The translations under genes were made by a program, and so were the position numbers. This document shows positions 1 to 8,291 of a stretch of DNA of 64,000 nucleotides, in pieces. The stretch's first letter is position 1. Each line of letters opens with the position of its first letter. The notes beneath the pieces were generated by a model. The model saw nothing but the letters and a program-made list of their open reading frames with translations. It made no database searches and was not told the origin of the DNA. Source of the DNA: Streptomyces noursei ATCC 11455 (GTDB lineage Bacteria; Actinomycetota; Actinomycetes; Streptomycetales; Streptomycetaceae); assembly GCF_001704275.1 (NCBI RefSeq), contig NZ_CP011533.1:9751885-9815884 (forward strand). Reading direction: 5' to 3'.

Positions 1-1
1 T

Positions 2-343
2 GTCCCGGCCGACCGTGCCTTCGGGCACCTCGGCCCAGGCGTGTGCGGCGTGGGGCATGAAGCGGGCGCCGTGCACCCAGCGGGCCTTGCGGCCGGTCAG
101 GGCGGTCGCGATGACAGTGGCGAGGCTCAGTTCCGCACACGCAATCCGGCCCGGCCACCACGAGGGAATCACCGCCAGCACCGCCGTATACAGAGCCTCC
201 AGCCGGGCGAGGCGCGCGTAAGGCAGGCCGTGCAGCAGTCGCACGGCGGCGAGCTTCCAGCGCAGCGGTAGCGGGCTCGCGGCTAGGGAGTCCGCACCTG
301 CGACCGCGGCCACGGACACCGCCCCCTCCCCATCGACCGGCAT
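2..343 (-). CDS. Lasso peptide biosynthesis B2-type protein, partial
   Basis: The first 114 codons of a minus-strand gene run off the left edge. The translation contains a Cys-bearing helix (CAELSLATVIATAL) followed by a HAAHAWAEV segment. This matches the Cys and His parts of the transglutaminase-like core of lasso-peptide B2 (McjB C-terminal) leader peptidases, in which a Cys-His-Asp triad removes the leader peptide. The Asp lies off the window or at its edge. The ATG at 343 follows a GGGGAC stretch; an in-frame GTG lies 21 bases further upstream. No precursor peptide or B1 gene is visible to the right, so the partners are either off-window or absent. The family call rests on short motifs in a partial protein. 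Confidence 0.6.
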   Translation of the reverse strand, partial: MPVDGEGAVSVAAVAGADSLAASPLPLRWKLAAVRLLHGLPYARLARLEALYTAVLAVIPSWWPGRIACAELSLATVIATALTGRKARWVHGARFMPHAAHAWAEVPEGTVGRD

Positions 344-473
344 GTGTCCCCAAGTCTTCCCCACGCGCCCGTCGTTCAACTGTCTGCGTTCGGGAACGCC
401 AAATGCCGAGCGCGTCAGGAGCTAGACCCATTGGCGTCGTCCGGCCGACAAGAGGTTGCCGCCGGCAGGGAAA

Positions 474-1310
474 CTATCGCGCCTCGGGGCGGCGGGGTAC
501 CGGTCCGCGCCGAGGATATCGCCGACCCGCGGCGCGGGCGTTGGCTGCCCTCTGCAGAGCCCTGAAGGACTTGTCGCCCTGCTTCCGCTTCTGCCCCGGC
601 AAGTTATTTGCTGCGAGACCCAGCTTCTCCGGCCCATAGGCGGCGAGCAGATCCGATGGGGTCTGCGAGACGTAGCCGGCTGCGGCCAGCGACTCCTCGT
701 CGGGAAACACGTCAGCATGAAGGTCATGGGGTTCGATCAGTTCGTCCTGGAGGCCCCCGTAGGAGTACCGCCACGTGAAATTCGGGGGTGGATCCGGTTG
801 GGCAATGCGCTTTAGTCGATCAACTTCCTTGGAGTAGTTGTAAAACGCGACGTCAGGTGCGCTTCGCATAACCTCAAGCCATCGCGACAAGTATTCGTCG
901 GAAAACCAATCTCCGCTGTCATGTACACGTACGTGTGCAGGTGTGTCGCCGACAGGCCGAAACCGGGGGAGCTGCAACTCTTCGATCATCTGAGCTTGCC
1001 ATGCGTCCGGTTCATCCATGACGTACTGAAGGTTCCGCTGGTGAGCCCGCAGAACGCTGGGCATCATGAACATCCCGGCGCGGGCATAACACATCTTTCG
1101 GCATTCTCCAGCCGAAGGGCAGGAATTGTATGGGCGCCCGTCGGGAAGTTTTCCCGACCACGCCGGCAAAGTCCATTTCCAGATCCTCTCCGCCCGTTCA
1201 CCAGCGCAAGAAGAACGCATACGGCGCAACAGAACACGAGGACGCTCCCACGTCGGCGCCTCTGAACCCTCTTCCACCGAGGCGCTATCCGATATACGGG
1301 GATCACTCAC
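474..1310 (-). CDS. GP88-family (phage/plasmid gene product 88) protein
   Basis: This 278-residue protein carries a cysteine cluster, CPSAGECRKMCYARAGMF, near residue 65, and then HVRVHDSGDWFSDEYL. Both are hallmarks of the gene-product-88 family found in actinophages and conjugative plasmids. The molecular function of that family is not established; the cysteines could hold a metal or Fe-S site. The start is GTG at 1310, placed by a strong GGAGGAG site eight bases upstream. The C-terminus is basic and probably disordered. It lies downstream of the conjugation ATPase on the same strand with an 86-base gap, so it may be the last gene of that transcript. Confidence 0.7.
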   Translation of the reverse strand: MSDPRISDSASVEEGSEAPTWERPRVLLRRMRSSCAGERAERIWKWTLPAWSGKLPDGRPYNSCPSAGECRKMCYARAGMFMMPSVLRAHQRNLQYVMDEPDAWQAQMIEELQLPRFRPVGDTPAHVRVHDSGDWFSDEYLSRWLEVMRSAPDVAFYNYSKEVDRLKRIAQPDPPPNFTWRYSYGGLQDELIEPHDLHADVFPDEESLAAAGYVSQTPSDLLAAYGPEKLGLAANNLPGQKRKQGDKSFRALQRAANARAAGRRYPRRGPVPRRPEAR

Positions 1311-1396
1311 GAGACTCTCCTCCTTCAGTCTTGCGTCGCTTCCTTCACGGGGCTCACCACCCGCTCCCTCAGCAGCTCCCCACCACGCAATCAGGA

Positions 1397-3979
1397 CTAC
1401 GATGACCGCGCGTCAGCCGCTGACAGGGCCCCAGCTGCCGCGGTCGCGCCCCCTGGTACGGGTGTTTTGCCGGGGGTGGTGAAGATGCTGGCCTGGATGC
1501 GATGCACCTCCGGGACCAACACCTGAAAGTGCCCAATGCGCTGACGGGCATCGCGCCCGAGCATCTCGCCGGCACGCTCCCGATTGCCCATCGGCGACAA
1601 CGTCATGACCTTCTCCAGCAACTGCTCGTCGTCGCCCGGCAGCCCCAAGGCAGTCAAAGCGTGCCCGGCTAGGGTCCGGTCGGTGGTGCGGGAGATGACC
1701 AAGTAGGCCAGTAGCCCACGGATCATTTCGCCACCCAGCTCGCGTACGTCATGGGCCCCCATCGCGATGCCGGCGTAGTGCTTCCGCCCATCCGAGACGA
1801 CCTCGTGCACCAGCGCAGAGCCTTCCGCGGACATCGTCAGCCAGTAGCACTCATCGACAATGACCTGGCAGAACCGATCGATGGCAAACGCCGTCTCCCG
1901 CGCCAGTGCAGCCACCAGATACAGCACGGCCCGACCGATCAGCGCCTCGGTCGGCTGGATACGCAGCAGATCCGGGTTCAACACCGCTTCGCGCGGCGGC
2001 AATGTCAGACCCGCGGTGGTCACCACCACCGCGTCGCAGCTGCCCTCATCCATCGTGAGGACCGGCAGATTGGGGTCGAACACCGCGGCGGCGAGCGGCT
2101 CGTCGCGCACCACCTGCAACAGCGCGGCCAAGGTCGCCGCATCACGCGCCATCGCCCCGTCCCCGTGCGTCATGGAATCCAGTTCCACCACGACCCGAGC
2201 CATGCACGGCTGCTGCGAGTCGGCGGCCGCCACCACGGCCTTCTTCAAGAGCGCCCCCTGCGTGGTCATCGGGCCGATTCCCAACTGCAGACTCAGATAC
2301 GACCGGGCGTACCGGATCCCCGTATCCCGGTCGAACAGGCGCAACGGGTCCAGTGACACCTCCGCGCGAGCGATGTCCACGACCTGGCACCTGCCGGGAG
2401 CAGCTCGTTTCGCGAAGTGAGCCCATTCCCGCACCGGCGTGCGGTCGATGACGATGACTCGCCCGCCCCGGTCGACGACACCGGACGCGATGACCTTGAG
2501 CAGGACGCTTTTGCCGCCACCCAAATCACCCGCCACACCCAACGAAGCAGAGGCGTCCTGACGCGGTGCATCAGCCACATCCCACAGCACCGGCCGCACC
2601 GTGCCGGCATCCAGCGAAATGCCGACCATTTGCCCACCGCGGTCACCGAACACGTCCACCGACAATGCCCCGTTGAGCGCGAAGTCACCCGAAAGCTGGT
2701 ACTGGGTGAACTCCCTCAACTTCGAAGGACTGCCACCAGCCGGCAAGCCCATCGTGAAGAGATCCACCTGCGCCCCCAGTGGAGCCACCACTCGATAGCT
2801 GGCGCCACCCAGCCGCTTCTGCAGCGACTGAGCCCGCTCCATACACACACTCGGCGTCGGGCCCCACACCGTCAGCACGGTGACGAACCGGACCTCCACC
2901 TCCAACTGACTGGCAGCAGCCTGCGCGGCCTCGTCGTCCAGGTCCTCGATCGCATCATGCATCTCATCAGGCAGACCAATGGCACGCTGCGCCGTGCGCT
3001 GCTCAATCTGATCCAACAACTCCATCCGCCGCTTGGCGACTTCGACACTCACCTTCTCCGCCGGCACCAGCGACATGTCGACCGTGACATCCACCGGCCA
3101 TGGCAGCGCCTCCAACTGAGCCAGAATGTCGGCATCCGCCTCGTCCACAGCACGCGGCATCTCCTCAAGGGCAAGATGAGCCTGATACCCCGTACCGCTG
3201 GCCGACTCCACCTCAAGCCACGCCCGCTTCAACAGCGACGCTTTCCCCTCGGCACGGCGCGAACGAGGGCGATGCTTGTGCTCACCGTGCCCGCCTTCCA
3301 GCAGGCGTACCTGACCGAGATCGGCATAGGACGGTGAGCGCAACACACCACGAGCGATCTCGCCCCCAAACCCCTGGTGCCGGGACGCTTCCAACAACAA
3401 AGGCTCCTGCTGACCACGGTGGACAGCGTGCTGATGCATCCACACGATCTCCGCCGGACGAGCCGGGCGGAGCTCCACAAACGCCTCGAACTCGTTCGCC
3501 AGCCGCCGAGCCTGCTGCACGTAGCCGATGACCTCTTCCTCCGACACCGCAGCCGGACGCATCCCCAGCACCGCACCGACCTCCGCCCACGCGGCACCGA
3601 ACGTCGCCCGCACCTCGGCCCGCCACCCCGTCGCCGACAGCGGGGCCGCCAGCCACAAGGTCCGCTCGTGCATCTCGACCCCGTCCAGCAGATCCAGCCG
3701 CGCCCGGGTCACCTCCGCCCAATGCGGGCAGTCCTCCAACGACACGTCAGCGATCATCCGCGCGGCGATCTCCCCCGGATCGGTCTGCGCACACAGGCTG
3801 TACAACCGTGCCGCCGTCGGCAACGCGCGCAGCAGCGAAGCCAGTCGGCCGGAGCTCTGCGCCCGCTCCCGGGCACTGGCGTACTGCCCGCCCTGCGGGT
3901 CCAGCCGCCATACCGCCCACACTTCACCGGTCGCCGACCACACCACGTTGCCGGCGATATGCCGCATCGCGAGCCTCAT
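1397..3979 (-). CDS. VirB4/ConE-type conjugation ATPase
   Basis: This 860-residue protein has a Walker A motif (GDLGGGKSVLL, about residue 487) and a Walker B motif (CQVIVDECYWL, about residue 710). The order and spacing are those of VirB4-family ATPases that power type IV secretion channels (ConE in ICEBs1, TcpF in pCW3). The N-terminal 450 residues match the family's membrane-proximal region in length. It acts at the cytoplasmic face of the membrane. The ATG at 3979 overlaps the stop of the upstream TcpE-like gene by four bases (ATGA), indicating translational coupling. The gene looks intact. Its role in DNA transfer is inferred from family and context, since no relaxase or coupling protein is in view. 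Confidence 0.85.
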   Translation of the reverse strand: MRLAMRHIAGNVVWSATGEVWAVWRLDPQGGQYASARERAQSSGRLASLLRALPTAARLYSLCAQTDPGEIAARMIADVSLEDCPHWAEVTRARLDLLDGVEMHERTLWLAAPLSATGWRAEVRATFGAAWAEVGAVLGMRPAAVSEEEVIGYVQQARRLANEFEAFVELRPARPAEIVWMHQHAVHRGQQEPLLLEASRHQGFGGEIARGVLRSPSYADLGQVRLLEGGHGEHKHRPRSRRAEGKASLLKRAWLEVESASGTGYQAHLALEEMPRAVDEADADILAQLEALPWPVDVTVDMSLVPAEKVSVEVAKRRMELLDQIEQRTAQRAIGLPDEMHDAIEDLDDEAAQAAASQLEVEVRFVTVLTVWGPTPSVCMERAQSLQKRLGGASYRVVAPLGAQVDLFTMGLPAGGSPSKLREFTQYQLSGDFALNGALSVDVFGDRGGQMVGISLDAGTVRPVLWDVADAPRQDASASLGVAGDLGGGKSVLLKVIASGVVDRGGRVIVIDRTPVREWAHFAKRAAPGRCQVVDIARAEVSLDPLRLFDRDTGIRYARSYLSLQLGIGPMTTQGALLKKAVVAAADSQQPCMARVVVELDSMTHGDGAMARDAATLAALLQVVRDEPLAAAVFDPNLPVLTMDEGSCDAVVVTTAGLTLPPREAVLNPDLLRIQPTEALIGRAVLYLVAALARETAFAIDRFCQVIVDECYWLTMSAEGSALVHEVVSDGRKHYAGIAMGAHDVRELGGEMIRGLLAYLVISRTTDRTLAGHALTALGLPGDDEQLLEKVMTLSPMGNRERAGEMLGRDARQRIGHFQVLVPEVHRIQASIFTTPGKTPVPGGATAAAGALSAADARSS

Positions 3980-4572
3980 GCGCCCATGCCTCCATCCCCG
4001 CCCCGTGCGTCCCGCCGCTGCAAGATCTGCTGCATAGCCGTCGGCACCGGCCGCGGCTGCGGCGGAGGCAGCGGCTTACGACGACCTTCACGCGGAAGAC
4101 GTCCTTCTACCCCTCGCAACAGCGCACCCAGACCGCGCTTCCCACCGACCGCAGCGCGATCGGCGACGTCGTCCGCCACCCCCACAGAGACCTCCTCGAT
4201 CACGCACCCGCCGTACACGACCTGCGGCCTCGGCGGGCGCATTGCCCGGCCGTCGACCCGCCCGCCGCGCGGCTGGAAGATCCGGGCCGCCACCCCCACA
4301 GCAAGGTTGAAGGGCGTCCGGCCACCGATCCTCGCGCGCCGCACCGCCCACACCGCCACGACCAGCACCACCACCGGCACAGGCCCCAGCACACGCCACC
4401 AGGAGAAGGTCTTGATCAGCACGAACCCGCCGACGAACGCCACCCCGATCTGCGCCGCGGTATAGGGGCCGAACGGCAGCACCCAGTCGCCGACCTTCCC
4501 AAATACCCACGGCAACCGCCGCGCCCGCGTATACGAGCGACCAACCCGGATCCCGACATCGACGCCGCTCAC
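3976..4572 (-). CDS. TcpE/ConD-like conjugation membrane protein
   Basis: A 198-residue protein with a short N-terminal region and then two adjacent hydrophobic segments (about residues 38-55 and 62-78) after a PFGPYTAAQIG motif. This is the arrangement of the TcpE family, the Gram-positive counterpart of VirB3. The C-terminal 110 residues are basic, proline-rich and cytoplasmic in prediction. It overlaps the gene on each side by four bases, and the order TcpC, small membrane protein, TcpE, VirB4 matches conB-conC-conD-conE in ICEBs1. Probable role: anchoring the VirB4 ATPase at the membrane. The family assignment combines topology with gene order. Confidence 0.7.
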   Translation of the reverse strand: MSGVDVGIRVGRSYTRARRLPWVFGKVGDWVLPFGPYTAAQIGVAFVGGFVLIKTFSWWRVLGPVPVVVLVVAVWAVRRARIGGRTPFNLAVGVAARIFQPRGGRVDGRAMRPPRPQVVYGGCVIEEVSVGVADDVADRAAVGGKRGLGALLRGVEGRLPREGRRKPLPPPQPRPVPTAMQQILQRRDARGGDGGMGA

Positions 4573-4925
4573 GCGTGATCACCCCCAGAACTCCGCCCCT
4601 GCGCACCCGCCGGCCCGAGCGGCTCAGGCCCGCGGTTGTCAACGCGCACCACCCCAGCCGGCGCGGATCCCGCATGGGTGATCTCGTCCTTGAACGCATC
4701 CGCCAGCTGGGTCTGAGAGTTGTAGATCGCCAGGATGATCACGTAGCCGAGGATCGCCCCGATACCAGCCTTCACACTGAACCGCTGAATGATCTTCGCG
4801 ACGATCAATATGAGCAGCGCCAGCTTCAGCGCGCCCTCAGCCCAACTCGTCCCCAACTGGAACAGGTGATTGCCGATGTCGGCGAACGCACCCGCCAACT
4901 GCACCGTCTGACCGGTATGCATCAC
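4569..4925 (-). CDS. Small conjugation membrane protein (ConC/TcpD position)
   Basis: A 118-residue protein with two hydrophobic helices (about residues 33-49 and 57-72) separated by a short basic turn, then a soluble acidic tail. It sits between the TcpC-like and TcpE-like genes with overlapping stop and start codons at both ends. By position it corresponds to the small ConC/TcpD membrane component of Gram-positive conjugation channels. Sequence alone does not identify it. The start is GTG at 4925 or the adjacent ATG at 4922; both follow a GGGGAGG site. Confidence 0.6.
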   Translation of the reverse strand: MMHTGQTVQLAGAFADIGNHLFQLGTSWAEGALKLALLILIVAKIIQRFSVKAGIGAILGYVIILAIYNSQTQLADAFKDEITHAGSAPAGVVRVDNRGPEPLGPAGAQGRSSGGDHA

Positions 4926-5896
4926 GCACCACCTCCCCTACCCGACACACCCTCGCCCTCCAGACCGCTCTCCACGGCCAGGACCTCCCACCGGCCCTCG
5001 CGCGCCGACAGCCGCAGCGCGTAACTCAGCGGCCACTGCGTCCCCTGAGCATCGCGCGCCACGACCCGCGCAAGAACACGTACCTGCTGCCCGTCCCGCC
5101 CTACCTCGCCAGCGCTCTGTGTCGAACTGACCCTCTCGGTACGCACCCCGCCGTAGGACACACCCAAAGCAGGAAGCCGCACACGTGCGGCCAGGTACCG
5201 CTCGGCGCCACCGGACCCACCCAGGTACGCCGCCAAGAACTGCCCTACCGTCGATGCAAGCGCCGATCCGGGTGACACTTCCACCGTGTACGGAGACGAC
5301 CCGGCCCTACCAGCAACGGGGCCGGGCACAGCAGAGGGCGCCGCGGTCACCACAAAGCTCTGCCCCCCGCCCGCACCCGCCCCATTTCGCCAGAGCACCG
5401 GGAAGCGGAAGTAGCGCACCGCAGGCCCCGTCCCAGGGGACTGCAGCACCACCCCTACCGTCACCGACCACGCCCCCGGCCGCACGGCCTCACAACGCAC
5501 GGTCCGAACCACTGTCACTGCCGGGGGACGCCCGTGGAACTCCGGAAGGGCTACCTCCGGAGCCAACGATCGCGCAGTCTTCTGCGCATCGGACGCCTGC
5601 CCGTCCCCAGGATCGCCGGCCAGCCACATCCTCACGAACAACTCGGCGAAGCCCCCCGGCCCCTCTGCCCCTCCGGACTTCCCGGTCGCTTGCTGCACGG
5701 CACCGTGGGCCGGGCCAACCGCCGGCACTGAGGGAAACCACGACGTCGCCAGCGCAAGCGGACCGCACGCCAGCGCAACCAGAGCTGCGGCACGAACCAA
5801 AGAAACCCTGCGATGACGCAGCGACTGTCCAGCAGAATCCGACGGTGATGAGGCGGAGGCCCGGCGATGGTTGCCGGAGGCGGGCAAGGGCGGCAC
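4922..5896 (-). CDS. TcpC/ConB-type conjugal transfer protein
   Basis: A bitopic protein with a basic N-terminus, one membrane helix (VSLVRAAALVALACGPLAL region) and a large extracytoplasmic part containing two repeated NTF2-like halves. The second half ends in a WPLSYALRLSAREGRWEVL segment typical of TcpC. TcpC/ConB is a VirB8-like protein that builds the channel outside the membrane. I prefer the GTG at 5896 because GAGGAG lies six bases upstream; a longer reading frame begins at 5971. It is the first gene of the module and runs into the next by a TGATG overlap. The divergent gap to the + strand gene at 6103 probably holds the promoters. Confidence 0.75.
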   Translation of the reverse strand: MPPLPASGNHRRASASSPSDSAGQSLRHRRVSLVRAAALVALACGPLALATSWFPSVPAVGPAHGAVQQATGKSGGAEGPGGFAELFVRMWLAGDPGDGQASDAQKTARSLAPEVALPEFHGRPPAVTVVRTVRCEAVRPGAWSVTVGVVLQSPGTGPAVRYFRFPVLWRNGAGAGGGQSFVVTAAPSAVPGPVAGRAGSSPYTVEVSPGSALASTVGQFLAAYLGGSGGAERYLAARVRLPALGVSYGGVRTERVSSTQSAGEVGRDGQQVRVLARVVARDAQGTQWPLSYALRLSAREGRWEVLAVESGLEGEGVSGRGGGA

Positions 5897-6102
5897 GACG
5901 ACTCCTCGGGAGTTGGATATCCCGACTCTCCGCAGGCCGCTTACCACGACGCTTACCAGCGCTCCGCTCACCCGTCACAGGCCCATCACGACTCTGCGGT
6001 AAGCACCCCCAGCAACGATGGCCAGGGCACGGAGGCATAGTCCCCGTTGTCAGACCCGCCCCCGACTTGCATCGCGATACGCGGTTCGGGAGGCTGCCGC
6101 AT

Positions 6103-7104
6103 GTGACGACAACTCACCTGCGTGCGTGCGATGTTCCAGAGGTCCGCCAGGACCTGCTCCTGTGGGTCAAATTCAAATCGGGCGCGGTGCAGGTCAACGG
6201 CTTCACCGATCCACTCCTGATGCAGTCGGCAGTACGAGGCGCGGAACAGTTCTTCGTCAACGACCGTATGACGTGGCTGGCGCGCACGACGGGCGAGGAA
6301 CTGCCGGTGTGCGCGTTCGACGCGGACGACTTGCCGGATCCGATCGGGTTTCTGATCTGGTCCGACGACCCAAGCGCCCACACCAAGACTCTCGGGCGGC
6401 CTCGGGCCGTGTTGTGGTGCCGGACCGGGATGTCGCTGCGTGTCCTGGTCCTGGACGACGCCGGCCCCTACCGGCGCGCTCTGGAAGACGCGGGCAACCG
6501 GGCTGATCCGAGCTGGGCGAGACAGGTCCACAGTTCGCTCGCCGGTGACCTGGCCATCGGCTTCGGCGCGACGATCCCGCTGAACACCGAGACCCCATGG
6601 GACGAGATGAAGCAGACCTGGGCCATAGACAAGCACGGTCGCCCGGCGAAGGACCGGTACAGCGTGGGCGCCGACCGCCTCAACGACATCAACGAGGACC
6701 AGTTGCGGATCCTACGGACCTTGCTGGGCACCCTGCTGCTGATCCGCCAGCCTGCCGACGCACGCCGCGCACTGTGGCAGGCCGAGCAGGTACGGCCCGA
6801 CGCCGCTGCCCGCAAACGCCTGCGCCGGGCCGGTGCCGAACACCCTGATACCCCGGTCCGCTACATCACGCTGCGCCAGTCCATCCGGCCCGCCCCCAAC
6901 GACGATCGCGGGGCCCGCGACACCGCCGGCCGCGTCTACCGCCACCAGTGGTTCGTAAAGCCGCACCGCCGTACCTACCCCGACCAAGACGACCCGACAG
7001 GCTACTCCCGCAAGTGGGTCGGCCCCTACCTCGTCACCCCCGAAGGATGCGAGGACGCCCCGATCCTGGGCAGGGAACGCGTCGTAAACGTTCTACGCCG
7101 GTGA
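6103..7104 (+). CDS. Unknown plasmid protein
   Basis: A 333-residue protein that I do not recognise. The open frame extends far upstream, but GTG at 6103 is preceded by GGGAGG at a proper distance, and codon use is convincing only from there. The N-terminal 200 residues look like a mixed alpha/beta domain, the middle is helical (LRILRTLLGTLLLIRQ), and the C-terminus is rich in Arg, Tyr and Trp. There are no membrane segments or signal peptide. It is transcribed divergently from the conjugation genes, so a role in the same element is possible but unproven. Confidence 0.65.
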   Translation: MTTTHLRACDVPEVRQDLLLWVKFKSGAVQVNGFTDPLLMQSAVRGAEQFFVNDRMTWLARTTGEELPVCAFDADDLPDPIGFLIWSDDPSAHTKTLGRPRAVLWCRTGMSLRVLVLDDAGPYRRALEDAGNRADPSWARQVHSSLAGDLAIGFGATIPLNTETPWDEMKQTWAIDKHGRPAKDRYSVGADRLNDINEDQLRILRTLLGTLLLIRQPADARRALWQAEQVRPDAAARKRLRRAGAEHPDTPVRYITLRQSIRPAPNDDRGARDTAGRVYRHQWFVKPHRRTYPDQDDPTGYSRKWVGPYLVTPEGCEDAPILGRERVVNVLRR

Positions 7105-7180
7105 CGGACCACCAACCGACACTGATCCGCGCAACGTCTATGTCGCGTGATAAGTCGAGACGTTAAATCTCAAGGTGAGA

Positions 7181-7726
7181 TCACCCGCGGCGGCGCTCGC
7201 CCCACCACGGCAGGATCGGAGGCAGGTCGCCGAGCCCGCGCGCTGGGCGCTTCGGCATTGGCGACTCACCGTCGTCCTCGTCCCAGCGGCGTGCGTACTG
7301 GTCCGGAAGGTTGCCCCAGCCCCAGTAGGGAACCGGGCGGGCAGGTGCCGCGCCGAGTTCGTCGAGAGGATCGATGCGTTTGTCTGCCACCGTGCACAGG
7401 TGGGCCCAGTCGTCGCCCATGTCGAAGACGTAGGCAAACTGCTCGCCGGCCTGCAGCCTGCTCAGCGTGGTGGCACGGCCATCGACGGTGCCATTCGGGG
7501 CCTCGTCGTCCCACCAATCAAGGGGACTGATCTCGGCGCCGTCGGACAACGTGAACAGGTGCAGGTGGGCCAGATCCCAGCGGCCGAATGCGAGATCGAT
7601 GGCCGTGGCGAACTGAGCGAAGGAGTGCGAGCGCGCGGCGGCGAAGACACGGCCAGGGCGAGGCCACAGGTCCACACCGTGCCCAGAGACCAACTCCACC
7701 CTGATGGACAGCCAGGTACGTGCCAC
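7181..7726 (-). CDS. pRiA4b ORF-3-like protein
   Basis: A 181-residue protein of the plasmid pRiA4b ORF-3-like family, which includes IS1096 passenger proteins. Diagnostic segments are WDLAHLHLFTL near residue 50 and FAYVFDMGDDWAHLCTV near residue 95; the latter is the conserved GD(D/E)W signature. The biochemical role of the family is unknown, though it is common on plasmids and in transposons. It is convergent with the gene ending at 7104. No adjacent transposase of the IS1096 type is present. Its 5' end overlaps the tRNA-like fragment at 7721-7780 on the other strand. Confidence 0.75.
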   Translation of the reverse strand: MARTWLSIRVELVSGHGVDLWPRPGRVFAAARSHSFAQFATAIDLAFGRWDLAHLHLFTLSDGAEISPLDWWDDEAPNGTVDGRATTLSRLQAGEQFAYVFDMGDDWAHLCTVADKRIDPLDELGAAPARPVPYWGWGNLPDQYARRWDEDDGESPMPKRPARGLGDLPPILPWWGERRRG

Positions 7727-7780
7727 GATCGCAACCTCTTCAATCGTCAGGTCCCCGGTTCGACTCCGGGGAGCACACGT
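7721..7780 (+). other. tRNA 3'-end-like fragment (possible attachment site)
   Basis: A perfect T-arm (stem CCCGG/CCGGG, loop TTCGACT) lies at 7754-7770 and is followed by GAGCAC, as at the 3' end of a tRNA. Upstream, ACGAT and ATCGT pair around a 13-base loop, in place of a normal anticodon arm. No matching 5' acceptor half or D-arm is found. Integrases of mobile elements often use tRNA 3' ends, so this may be an att remnant, but no integrase is nearby. Confidence 0.4.
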
Positions 7781-8004
7781 AGACCCGCCGCATCATGTGA
7801 TGCGGCGGTCAGCAGTGAGGGAACACTATGCAAATGGTTCACCCCTGGCTCGTAGTCGGGTGCGTTGGTGTTTCCGTCCCCGCGCACGGACCGGACTGTA
7901 GGCCGTTCGTCATAGCTCCAACGCTAACGATGCCGATGGCGCCTCGTACCGCACTGCTGACACGTTCGGGGGCAGTGACCAGGGCTCACTGCGAGGGGGC
8001 ACAC

Positions 8005-8112
8005 ATGCGGTGTATTGACTGCACGGAGCCGGCGACGAGCCAACCCGTGACGCTACGGCACGGCTCCGCCGACGCGTGCCGTGTCCCCAGCCGAACTCAG
8101 GAGCCGAGCTGA
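8005..8112 (+). CDS. Small Cys-containing ORF, doubtful
   Basis: A 35-codon frame with a good GCGAGGGGG ribosome site before ATG at 8005. The start of the product has a CxxC pair (MRCIDCTEPAT) and a later Cys, reminiscent of a small zinc-binding peptide or the truncated start of a longer gene. Nothing else supports it. The surrounding stretch 7781-8291 otherwise holds no convincing gene. Confidence 0.3.
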   Translation: MRCIDCTEPATSQPVTLRHGSADACRVPSRTQEPS

Positions 8113-8291
8113 AGCGATACGCGCCGGCGTACCCCATCAACTTCGAATCACCGTGGCATGAGCCGTTGCGTCCACGTGGCCGCTTCGGCTCGCTGGGAAC
8201 GGGGTGTATCTCCCCATCTGGCGTGGTCGAAGACAGGGGTGGTTGTGGGAGGCAGTGGGCAGCACCACCTGAGACCTCCAACGCCCAAACC

